Shown here piece after piece: positions 1-5,233 of a stretch of DNA of 5,375 nucleotides. The position numbers were made by a program, and so were the translations under genes. Location of the stretch: contig JAECRX010000114.1 in assembly GCA_016292335.1 (NCBI GenBank), forward strand, positions 1 through 5,375, read 5' to 3'. Below the pieces are notes generated by a model. That model was not told where the DNA came from. It saw only the letters and a list, made by a program, of their open reading frames with translations, and made no database searches. The first letter of the stretch is position 1, and each line of letters opens with the position of its first letter. The DNA is from Candidatus Sifarchaeum subterraneum. Lineage in GTDB: Archaea; Asgardarchaeota; Sifarchaeia; Sifarchaeales; Sifarchaeaceae.

Positions 1-2
1 AA

Positions 3-284
3 TCAGGCAGAAGTCGTCTCGGTTGCTGGTTCAGGATCATCTGCTATCTGAATTCCTTTTCTTTTTCTCTGTTCCCTTCACTCTCCTCTTTCTCTTCTAC
101 TGTTTTTCCTTTTTCTCTATTCATTGTGTCACTCGATTTAGCTCCTTTTTTCCCGCTCTCCAGCAGATATCCCACGTATTTGGTCAATTTTCGCTCCTAT
201 TGCTGCTCGAAGACTAGTACCTCCAGACCCGATAACCCACTCATCTGTCTGAGTATATTTTACATTAAAATTCAACAATCTCAT
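3..284 (-). pseudogene. Frameshifted small protein gene, unrecognised
   Basis: The minus strand from ATG 284 reads as 48 protein-like residues (including DEWVIGSGGTSLRAAIGAK) and stops at TAA 140-138. If one A is removed from the A6 run at 146-151, the frame continues through a Lys/Glu-rich stretch to about position 57. If one A is then added to the A runs near 57-66, it continues into a tail ending ADDPEPATETTSA with TGA at 5-3. The restored protein would be about 94 residues: a compact N-terminal part of about 45 residues, a charged linker and an acidic Thr/Pro tail. I do not recognise the family. The pattern V-I-x-x-x-G-x-x-L-x-x-A-I faintly recalls the central strand and helix of Alba-fold proteins, but this is too weak to name it. 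There is no clear Shine-Dalgarno site; an upstream TTTAAA around 343-350 could be its TATA box. It follows tfb on the same strand after 227 bases. Alternatively the intact 48-residue ORF (138-284) is the whole gene. Confidence 0.42.
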
Positions 285-304
285 TCCGCCTATAATATGT
301 TTTC

Positions 305-321
305 AAAATAGATTCTATTTT
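305..321. repeat. Short perfect palindrome upstream of the 3-284 gene
   Basis: AAAATAG, three bases (ATT), then CTATTTT: seven-base perfect arms ending 20 bases before ATG 284 on the minus strand. It would lie in the 5' leader or core promoter of that gene and could be an operator or a small hairpin. The arms are AT-rich, so chance formation is quite possible. Confidence 0.3.
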
Positions 322-424
322 CTCTTTTCAAAGCGTTTAAAATGAATTAAAGAAAGAGTGATTAGATTAAATGAAGAGATAAGTTATTCGCTTGGTAATG
401 TAAGATATCAAATATTGGTGGTAT

Positions 425-446
425 TATTGAAAAAATAATTAAAAAG
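425..446 (-). terminator. Double poly-T stretch downstream of tfb
   Basis: On the minus strand this is T5 (445-441) followed by T6 (435-430) in an AT-rich context, 66 to 85 bases past the tfb stop codon. Archaeal transcription commonly ends at such uridine runs without needing a hairpin. It could act as a back-up to the hairpin at the tfb stop. Confidence 0.35.
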
Positions 447-479
447 GGGTTGTTCTTATCTTGGTTGGGTGTTGGAGTA

Positions 480-517
480 ATCTGAAATCTCTTTTTGCAA
501 AAAAAGATTAATCAGAT
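480..517 (-). terminator. Inverted repeat with poly-T overlapping the tfb stop
   Basis: The plus strand reads ATCTGA-AATCT-c-TTTTT-gc-AAAAA-aa-AGATT-aa-TCAGAT. The three nested arm pairs match exactly, with only one- or two-base bulges, and centre on 497/498. The right arm contains the tfb TGA stop (514-512). On the minus strand the structure includes a T7 run (505-499), typical of archaeal termination. The hairpin could also stabilise the 3' end of the mRNA. Confidence 0.55.
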
Positions 518-1462
518 AGTAATTTTGATCCCAAGTTCTTTTACAAGTTCTTTATATCGGTTACGGACTGTAACTTCTGTTACACGAGCTATAGAAGCTA
601 TTTCTCTTTGTGTTCTTCGTTCATTCCCTTTAATACTAGATATATAGATTGCGGAAGCGGCTAATCCTGTAGGATCCTTTCCTCCAGTCAATCCTTCTTC
701 TTTTGCTTTTTTCAGTATTTCTATAGCAGCTTGCTGTGTTTTGCCAGACAAGTTCAGTTCAGTTCCAATTCGAAACACGTAATCGATGGGACTGGCGATC
801 GGAATTTTAATGTCGAGGTTTCTGAGGATAAGTCTATAGCATCTTCCAAGGTCTTTCTTACTGACTCTAGAATCTTGTGCAATCTCATCAATGGTGCGGG
901 GCAGTTTTTTAATACGAGAAGCAGCGTATACAGTTGCAGCGACCATAGCTTCGATGGATCTTCCTCTTACCAATCTTTTCTCGATGGTTTTTCTGTAGAT
1001 TACCGCTGCAGTTTCCTTAACGCTCTTCGGGATTCCGAGTTGACTTGTCAGTCGGTCAAGTTCAGAAAGTGCATGTGAAAGATTTCGATCTTGTGAACTA
1101 TGTACACGAGTTCTGATTTGCCATTTTCGAAGCCGATATATCTGTGCACGTCCCCGCGCGGAAATTTTATGACCATACGCATCTTTATCTTCCCAGCCGA
1201 TCATTGTGCTTAGGCCTTTGTCGTGGATAGTAAAAGTCATTGGTGATCCAACTCGACTTCTTTTTTTCTGTTCGTCAGATGTGAATGCCCGCCATTCTGG
1301 GCCAGAATCGATCAACTGGGAACTAACTACTAAGCCACAGTTTTTGCAGATCAACTCTCCACGCACGTTGTCAAGGATAATATGATCGCTCCCACAGTCA
1401 TGGCAAGTGGTGGGTTGGTCTAATGGTTCGTATTTTCTACTTGAACCAGTGGTGTTGTTCAT
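512..1462 (-). CDS. tfb: Transcription initiation factor B (TFB, TFIIB homologue)
   Basis: Archaeal TFB bridges TBP on the TATA/BRE element and RNA polymerase at promoters. Numbered from ATG 1462 (316 residues, normal length), a zinc ribbon has C20-x2-C23 and C39-x2-C42. It is followed by the B-reader/linker (GPEWRAF at about 54-60, then RVGSPMTFTIHDKGLST). Two cyclin repeats cover roughly 110-200 and 210-310; the second ends in a recognition helix-turn-helix (TQREIASIARVTEVTVRNRY). All core parts look present and the frame is clean. Start choice: GTG 1477 and ATG 1474 are also in frame, but they lie in or against the AGGTGAT ribosome binding site (1481-1475). ATG 1462, or TTG 1465, has more natural spacing. 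The extra five residues would not touch any domain. The gene seems monocistronic, with a long leader and a hairpin at its stop. Whether it is the main TFB or one of several paralogues cannot be judged. Confidence 0.96.
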   Translation of the reverse strand: MNNTTGSSRKYEPLDQPTTCHDCGSDHIILDNVRGELICKNCGLVVSSQLIDSGPEWRAFTSDEQKKRSRVGSPMTFTIHDKGLSTMIGWEDKDAYGHKISARGRAQIYRLRKWQIRTRVHSSQDRNLSHALSELDRLTSQLGIPKSVKETAAVIYRKTIEKRLVRGRSIEAMVAATVYAASRIKKLPRTIDEIAQDSRVSKKDLGRCYRLILRNLDIKIPIASPIDYVFRIGTELNLSGKTQQAAIEILKKAKEEGLTGGKDPTGLAASAIYISSIKGNERRTQREIASIARVTEVTVRNRYKELVKELGIKITI

Positions 1463-1474
1463 CAAAATTTGCAT

Positions 1475-1481
1475 CACCTAG
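1475..1481 (-). promoter_or_regulatory. Shine-Dalgarno site of tfb
   Basis: On the minus strand AGGTGAT matches the complement of the archaeal 16S rRNA 3' end (GGAGGTGAT). It overlaps GTG 1477 and touches ATG 1474, so it argues for initiation downstream at TTG 1465 (9 bases between) or ATG 1462 (12 bases between). Confidence 0.6.
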
Positions 1482-1495
1482 GCAGAACAGTTCTA

Positions 1496-1530
1496 AGCTT
1501 CTCTGAGTGGTTGCCTTTACAGTAGAAGCT
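1496..1530 (-). repeat. Inverted repeat in the tfb 5' leader
   Basis: AGCTTCT (1496-1502) pairs perfectly with AGAAGCT (1524-1530), leaving a 21-base loop. On the minus strand this hairpin would sit 15 bases before the tfb Shine-Dalgarno site. It could affect translation or be a binding site, but seven-base arms may also arise by chance. Confidence 0.25.
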
Positions 1531-1654
1531 GTATGTTTGATGTTTTGATTGTGATTCTAGATATCGCCGTTGATCTCTAGTATTCCTTAGAGTTTTTGGG
1601 CGAAATCTTTGGATTTCTCATTGGTTATTTGCTAATTGTAAAACACTTTTTTCC

Positions 1655-1668
1655 CTTTAAAGTTTTTC
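1655..1668 (-). promoter_or_regulatory. Candidate BRE/TATA element for tfb
   Basis: The minus strand reads GAAAAA (BRE-like, 1668-1663) followed by CTTTAAAG (1662-1655). Transcription would begin near 1632, giving a leader of about 170 bases. The TA-rich run at 1690-1710 (TATATATATTTAAGAG on the minus strand) is an equally plausible box, with a start near 1665-1670. The choice is not resolved. Confidence 0.35.
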
Positions 1669-1730
1669 CCTTCACGTCTCTCAATCTCTTAAATATATAT
1701 AGATATATATAGAAACCTCAGAAAATCAAA

Positions 1731-1865
1731 CTATAATATTATAGCATTTCCGAAACCAGAAAATCCTGATAAATGCGACATATATTCTCTTTCTAGGCTA
1801 AACTCTCCTTTTCGCAAGGTTTTAATGGATGTTAGTAGTAGACATCGTTTGGAGTGTTGTAACAT
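1731..1865 (-). CDS. Doubtful 44-residue ORF with strong ribosome binding site
   Basis: ATG 1865 is preceded by GGAGG (1874-1870) with four bases between. It opens a 44-residue frame (MLQHSKRCLLLTS..., containing SLEREYMSHLSGFSGFGN) ending at TAG 1733-1731. I do not recognise it and no domain is visible. A second GGAGG (1894-1890), also four bases before a start (GTG 1885), opens a 17-residue ORF ending at TAA 1834-1832 that overlaps it in another frame. The ribosome binding sites are the main reason to list it; length and lack of homology argue against it. It could also be a translated leader peptide upstream of tfb. Confidence 0.22.
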   Translation of the reverse strand: MLQHSKRCLLLTSIKTLRKGEFSLEREYMSHLSGFSGFGNAIIL

Positions 1866-2037
1866 GATTCCTCCAGAACTGCCACCTATCCTCCAATTAG
1901 TCTAACACTCTTATTAATCTTTTTATCAGCCTGCATGTTTTATCCTCATTCAAAAGCTCTCTCCAATCTCATCTTTCCGCAAGATTTATCCCACCCGAAT
2001 TTCTGATTCAATGCTATTAAGGGACACTAGGCAAAAG

Positions 2038-2046
2038 ATTAAAAGG
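2038..2046 (+). promoter_or_regulatory. Candidate TATA box of the 2075 gene
   Basis: GATTAAAAG is centred about 33 bases before ATG 2075. With the usual archaeal spacing, transcription would start near 2067, giving a very short leader. There is no Shine-Dalgarno site before ATG 2075, consistent with nearly leaderless translation. A second TATA-like run (CTTTATATG, about 2097-2105) would instead support a later start at ATG 2147. Confidence 0.35.
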
Positions 2047-2074
2047 CTAATATTTTTTTGGATGTGTTTTCGAT

Positions 2075-2392
2075 ATGGGCTCACGTTTTCGGGTGGACTT
2101 TATATGCAACTTCTCCCATATGGCTTTGGATAGTTATGCATGTCTGATGCTACGTATAGAACCAATTTTTTTGTTGAGAGAATGCACATTGAAATCATGT
2201 AGTCGATGTACTTTACTATATTTCCAGAAATGTCCGAATTTGGAAAAATTAGAGAAGATCTTCAATGAATCAAAGGATTTCATTGATCTCGAAATGAAAT
2301 TCAGGCAGATTGCCAAAGATTGTGAACACTATCTTGAGATAATTAGTGTAATATACAAAACCCCAAAAGTAGTTCAGACAATTTATACTTAA
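2075..2392 (+). CDS. Small unknown protein with four-cysteine motif
   Basis: A 105-residue frame of unknown function. The second half looks most like real protein: a cysteine cluster C37-x4-C42-x2-C45-x7-C53 followed by a charged, helix-prone stretch (NLEKLEKIFNESKDFIDLE and onwards) with one more Cys, C85-region CEHYLEI. Four clustered cysteines would suit a zinc knuckle or an iron-sulfur site, but the spacing matches no family I can name. There is no signal peptide or clear membrane segment. The first 24 residues are less convincing and contain in-frame ATGs at 2120 and 2147; a start at 2147 would give 81 residues and keep the whole Cys motif. A T6 run follows the TAA stop directly. The overlapping minus-strand frames look poorer. 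It could still be a remnant of a larger gene. Confidence 0.45.
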   Translation: MGSRFRVDFICNFSHMALDSYACLMLRIEPIFLLRECTLKSCSRCTLLYFQKCPNLEKLEKIFNESKDFIDLEMKFRQIAKDCEHYLEIISVIYKTPKVVQTIYT

Positions 2393-2415
2393 TTTTTTAT
2401 GACTGCCTCCAGTCA
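2393..2415 (+). terminator. Poly-T terminator and small hairpin
   Basis: T6 (2393-2398) starts one base after the stop codon of the 2075-2392 gene. A perfect hairpin follows at once: TGACTG, loop CCTC, CAGTCA (2400-2415). The poly-T run alone fits archaeal termination; the hairpin may protect the 3' end or be incidental. Confidence 0.45.
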
Positions 2416-2489
2416 CCAATTGCACAAAAGAAAATTTATCGCAACTCATTAATTTTAAAAATTCATCTAGATTCTGAACTTTCATCAAG

Positions 2490-2511
2490 AAATATCCATG
2501 GATGGGTATTT
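2490..2511. repeat. Inverted repeat abutting the tatD TATA box
   Basis: AAATA-t-CCAT-gg-ATGG-g-TATTT: two nested arm pairs of five and four bases, perfect apart from one t/g mismatch. It covers the BRE position and the first bases of the TATA box (2509-2517), a good place for a repressor or activator operator. Confidence 0.4.
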
Positions 2512-2517
2512 TTAAAA
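2509..2517 (+). promoter_or_regulatory. TATA box of tatD
   Basis: TTTTTAAAA is centred near 2513. A start about 25 bases downstream (near 2540) would leave a leader of about 20 bases that just includes the AAGGTGA ribosome binding site. The internally consistent spacing makes this the best promoter call in the window. Confidence 0.5.
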
Positions 2518-2540
2518 GATCGTTTATTTTTCAGATCTTT
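2515..2540. repeat. Second inverted repeat between TATA box and tatD start
   Basis: AAAGATC (2515-2521) and GATCTTT (2534-2540) are perfect seven-base arms around a 12-base AT-rich spacer. It lies between the TATA box and the expected transcript start, so a bound protein would block polymerase. It does not form a transcribed hairpin if transcription begins near 2540. Confidence 0.35.
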
Positions 2541-2546
2541 CGATAT

Positions 2547-2553
2547 AAGGTGA
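2547..2553 (+). promoter_or_regulatory. Shine-Dalgarno site deciding a TTG start for tatD
   Basis: AAGGTGA matches the archaeal anti-Shine-Dalgarno and ends six bases before TTG 2560. The TGA at 2551-2553 is also an in-frame stop, so no earlier start is possible in this frame. Together these fix TTG 2560 as the start. Confidence 0.65.
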
Positions 2554-2559
2554 ATTTTT

Positions 2560-3358
2560 TTGCACTCTCTCCAGGGTAAAACTGCAGTTGATGCATCAAA
2601 AATTCTATATGTTGATGTACATTGTCATTTGGAAGATCCTGAGTTTGATGAAGATCGAGATGAAGTAATACAGGAAGCAAAAAATAATGGAATCATTTGC
2701 ATCACCTGTGGATTAGGATTAAAGAAAGGAAAGCTTTCATTAGATATTTCTAGAAAGCATAAAGGGCAAATTTTTGCCTGCGTTGGGATGCCTCCCTATT
2801 CTTACAATGAAAATAACTTTTCAGAAGTAATTGAATTTTTAAGAAAAAATTCCGCGGAGTTAGTTGGAATTGGCGAAGTTGGCTTAGATTTTTATTGGGT
2901 TAAAGAAAAAACAAAAGAGAAGAACAGAAGGAACATTTGAAAAAGTTCATTCAGTTAGCTAAAGAACTTGACAAACCTCTGATAATTCATTCTCGAAGTG
3001 CTGGAAAATATGCCATTGAGATTCTAATAGAAGAAGAAGCAAATCATGTATTAATGCATGCATTTGATGGTAAATGGAGATATACACAGGAAGGAGTAAA
3101 GTACGCTACTACTTCAGCATACCGACTTCTGTGGTCAGATCCAAACAAAAACAAAAACTTGCACGAATGTTGCCATTAGAAAACTTGATGGTCGAAACAG
3201 ATTCGCCTGTACTTTCACCTGTCCAAGGGAAAAGAAATAAACCATCGAATTTACCTTATGCCATTAAAAAAATTTCAGAGTTGAAAAGAAATAATTTTGA
3301 AGAGATTGCAAAAATTACTACAGAAAATGCAAGAAAATTTTTCAAGTTACCTTTTTAA
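2560..3358 (+). pseudogene. tatD: TatD-family metal-dependent hydrolase, two frameshifts
   Basis: TatD proteins are TIM-barrel metal hydrolases acting as DNA exonucleases or in RNA/DNA quality control in the cytoplasm. The reading runs in three frames: 2560 to about 2915, about 2916 to 3104, then 3106 to TAA 3358. Restoring one A in the A4 run at 2913-2916 (ACA AAA AGA GAA) and one G at 3105 (TAC GGC TAC) gives 266 continuous residues, normal for the family. In that product the metal ligands are complete: H21 and H23 (VDVHCHL), E106 (GEVGLDFYW), H144 (IIHSR), H167 (MHAFDG) and D215 (ETDSP). The YYFSIPTSVVRSKQKQKL segment is typical of archaeal members. The start is TTG 2560, with AAGGTGA upstream; about 16 residues precede the usual N-terminus. 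Both lesions are deletions in repeated-base runs, so sequence error is as likely as true decay. A -1 slip on the Lys codon at the first site is possible but would not explain the second. Confidence 0.9.
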
Positions 3359-3406
3359 TCAAAATCACAAATACGATCGCTAAACTAAATCTCATTAATG
3401 AATTCT

Positions 3407-3422
3407 ATTTTGTCAACAAAAT
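3407..3422. terminator. Hairpin between convergent tatD and ecfT
   Basis: ATTTTGT, CA, ACAAAAT: perfect seven-base arms (six if a four-base TCAA loop forms) midway in the 113-base gap between two convergent genes. A T4 run is present on either strand. It may act as a two-way terminator, although the uridine runs are short. Confidence 0.35.
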
Positions 3423-3471
3423 TGGATATCAACTCCTTAATAGAAAATTAACTTTCTTACTAAAGCAGACC

Positions 3472-4352
3472 TCACTTAAGCCATTCTAATCCTTCAAATG
3501 GTATCAGAGAGAACCAGAAATCAGGATAGAAGAATGTTGTAATACATACAAGAATGCAAAGACAAAATGTAGCGAATATCACCAACTTATCTTTCTGCTC
3601 TACGGTAACTTCTCGGATAAAAGTTTTCTTAACTTTTGCTGAAAATCCTCTTGATTCTAGTGCCATTGCTCGTTCTTGCGCCTCAAAAATAACTCCCATT
3701 AAAAGAGGAACAACCAATGGGACAATTCCTTTTATTTTATTGATTAAACTGGTTTCAAGGTTGAGACCTCTCGACCTTTGAGCATCCATGATAGTCATCG
3801 CTTTATTTTGAATAACTGGTACTAACTGAAAAGTAGAGAGTAGGGCATAAGAAATTTTATAAGGCATTCCTGATTTATATAGAGAAACTATAAGATCGCC
3901 TGGATGTGTTGTTAAAGTAAGAAGATAGGCAACGCCGAAAACAGCCAATAAACGAGAGATAATTATCAAAGCTAAATTTAACCCATCTTTCTTCAAAGTA
4001 AAATGTATGTTTTCGCTTGGGAATCCAAAAATTAATCCCTTTTCAAGGGTAAATACTGGGAAGAGGGCTTGTTCTCCTACAAAAAACCCATATCCAAAAA
4101 TAATAAAGCATAAGAGAACTCCCGTGGCTTTAATAATATTCGATAAAAAAATTCTAGATATCTTTGCTATTATGCTTAATAAAATGACAAAAATAAAGAG
4201 AAAGGAGGATAAAAAAGGATTATTGAATAATAGAGTGGGGATAATTACTCCAATGCAAATGATCATCTTTGTTCTTGGGTCCAACGAATGTATCAGTGAA
4301 TCTCTTGGAATATAGGAAGATACTGCCAGTTTCCTGCACCATGCAATTCCAT
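3472..4352 (-). CDS. ecfT: ECF transporter transmembrane subunit EcfT, disturbed start
   Basis: EcfT is the membrane scaffold that couples EcfA ATPases to a substrate-binding S component in energy-coupling-factor vitamin/metal importers. The clean part runs from codon 4284 to the stop at 3472 (270 residues, MDPRTKM...). It has several membrane segments and two coupling-helix motifs: AQRSRG (168-173) and ALESRGF (208-214), which dock into the ATPases. The N-terminus is problematic. TTG 4284 falls inside the conserved opening, since the same frame upstream reads SYIPRDSLIHSLDPRTK yet has no ATG, GTG or TTG back to the TAA at 4368-4366. ATG 4352 opens another frame ending NWQYLP. Removing one copy of an 8-base unit (plus strand GGAATATA, 4307-4314) joins both as QYLPRDSLIHSLDPRTK and gives 290 residues. 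So either an 8-base insertion broke the start, or a non-standard or late start is used. It lies 13 bases after the S-component stop, in one operon. Confidence 0.88.
4307..4318. repeat. 8-base slippage-type repeat in the ecfT 5' end
   Basis: GGAA-TATA-GGAA on the plus strand: GGAA at 4307-4310 and 4315-4318, eight bases apart. Deleting one eight-base period restores a continuous EcfT N-terminus from ATG 4352. It has the form expected of a small duplication or insertion by strand slippage. Confidence 0.4.
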
Positions 4353-4365
4353 AACGTTGTATACT

Positions 4366-4959
4366 TTATTGTTTGGTAAAAATAAATCTCTCTGGAATAT
4401 TTATGAGAACCAACCATACGATTATTATGCAAACGGGTTTATCAAGTATGTCTGATATAAATTCTGCGATTAATGAAGCGGTAAATGGATCGTAGTCACT
4501 AGCGAGTAATCCAACGAAGATTGCGTCAGCGAAGGCTTTTCCAGTATATCCTCCCCAAAAGTAATAATTCAATGGGGCTGAAGTAAAGGTTGCTGTAAGG
4601 GCAAGAATTACGCCTAGGATAAGTACCTTTACAATTTGCATTCCGGTTTTCTCTGGCCTAAAGAAGTCGGTCTTCCACGCAAAGAGTCCAGTAACAAATC
4701 CTATAGCACCATTTACTATGGCATATGGTAGGGCATAGGGATCAAATACAAGAAACTTGAAAATGTTAGTTAACAATCCAACTACCAATGCGTTAAAAGG
4801 TCCTAGGATCACAGCCGCCAGCATTGTTCCCAATGTGTCTAACCAGAAAGGAGTGAATTGCCCTATATATCCTGCTGCAATGTTGATGCCTATGCATAAA
4901 GGGATCATCACTATTCCGAATGTTGAAAATTCTATCTTAAATCTTTCTGCTAAGCTCAT
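4366..4959 (-). CDS. ECF transporter S component, substrate unknown
   Basis: This 197-residue integral membrane protein looks like the substrate-binding (S) subunit of an ECF importer. Hydrophobic segments lie at roughly 12-32, 42-62, 76-95, 108-126, 143-153 and 175-189. Recognisable family features are LDTLGT (40-45), the GPFNALVVGLLTN stretch (53-65) typical of S components, APLNYYFWGGYTG (128-140) and DKP (173-175). Length suits the roughly 180-200 residues usual for the group. I cannot assign the ligand: it is not an obvious BioY or ThiT sequence, and the general layout is that of the broad, poorly characterised S-component families. ATG 4959 is preceded by GAGGGTAG (4970-4963). ecfT follows after 13 bases, supporting an operon. 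No EcfA ATPase gene is adjacent: tatD converges from the other side and a divergent gene lies upstream, so the ATPases must be encoded elsewhere. Confidence 0.85.
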   Translation of the reverse strand: MSLAERFKIEFSTFGIVMIPLCIGINIAAGYIGQFTPFWLDTLGTMLAAVILGPFNALVVGLLTNIFKFLVFDPYALPYAIVNGAIGFVTGLFAWKTDFFRPEKTGMQIVKVLILGVILALTATFTSAPLNYYFWGGYTGKAFADAIFVGLLASDYDPFTASLIAEFISDILDKPVCIIIVWLVLINIPERFIFTKQ

Positions 4960-4962
4960 TTT

Positions 4963-4970
4963 CTACCCTC
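4963..4970 (-). promoter_or_regulatory. Ribosome binding site of the S-component gene
   Basis: The minus strand reads GAGGGTAG, three bases before ATG 4959; the GAGG part is the match to the Shine-Dalgarno consensus and lies seven bases from the start. It supports ATG 4959. Confidence 0.45.
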
Positions 4971-5233
4971 TTTTTGATTTTTTTACTCTTTTTTTTTTAA
5001 ATGTGATTTTAAATTATTAAATCAACCTATCTAACTATTAAGTTTTATGTGATCGAAAAAATTTGAATTGACTTTTATAAATAACTTAGAGACATAAAGT
5101 AATCTGATTATTCGAAAAAAGTATCTATATGACTTATATGATTATGGACAGACATCAACTCACTCACAAAAAATGTAAACAAATAACTTAATTAGTTTTA
5201 GAAATATCGAACAATTTATATGTCTACTGTTCT
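4971..5233. promoter_or_regulatory. AT-rich divergent intergenic promoter region
   Basis: About 260 bases, strongly AT-rich, between two divergent genes. For the minus-strand S-T operon, TATA candidates are ATTTAAAAT (about 5007-5015, short leader) and TTTATAAAAG (5073-5082, leader of about 90 bases). For the plus-strand gene, TTTATATG (5215-5222), preceded by a BRE-like CGAACA, is the best box. I saw no riboswitch consensus; one for the transporter ligand could have been expected here. Confidence 0.35.

Larger units (their letters stand above)
1478..2074. other. Long gene-poor region upstream of tfb
   Basis: About 600 bases without a convincing gene. It holds, in order: an inverted repeat (AGCTTCT 1496-1502, AGAAGCT 1524-1530) in the tfb leader; TATA candidates for tfb at 1655-1662 and 1690-1710; a TA-rich direct repeat (TATATATAG followed by ATATATATAG); a doubtful 44-residue minus-strand ORF (1731-1865) with GGAGG before its start; and an AT-rich stretch leading to the promoter of the 2075 gene. 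I looked for a tRNA T-arm motif and found none. No long homologous pseudogene stood out in a reading of the frames. Confidence 0.5.

Noticed and set aside
28..40. GGTTCAGGATC as a tRNA T-arm
   Set aside because: It does not fit the T-loop consensus (G in place of the invariant A) and no acceptor or anticodon arms pair around it.
23..311. Plus-strand frames of 61-64 residues rich in Phe, Ser and Leu
   Set aside because: They mirror a purine-rich, Lys/Glu-rich coding stretch on the minus strand; low-complexity translation and no promoter or ribosome binding site.
731..1078. 115-residue plus-strand frame
   Set aside because: Lies wholly antisense to the tfb cyclin repeats; no protein-like features of its own.
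1690..1712. TA-rich run as a CRISPR or satellite repeat
   Set aside because: Only two imperfect copies of about ten bases without spacers; better explained as promoter-like AT sequence.
2134..2488. Two minus-strand frames of 60 and 72 residues
   Set aside because: Antisense to the Cys-motif ORF and to the AT-rich spacer; poorer start signals and composition than the plus-strand reading.
2911..2918. Programmed -1 frameshift in tatD
   Set aside because: The Lys codon could slip on A4, but there is no full X-XXY-YYZ heptamer, no downstream structure seen, and a second unrelated frame break follows at 3105.
4007..4315. 102-residue plus-strand frame
   Set aside because: Shadow of ecfT on the opposite strand.
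4220..4432. 70-residue minus-strand frame from the S-component end into ecfT
   Set aside because: It is the third frame across the S-T junction; its ATG 4342 would need a different indel to reach EcfT and its translation does not resemble the family.
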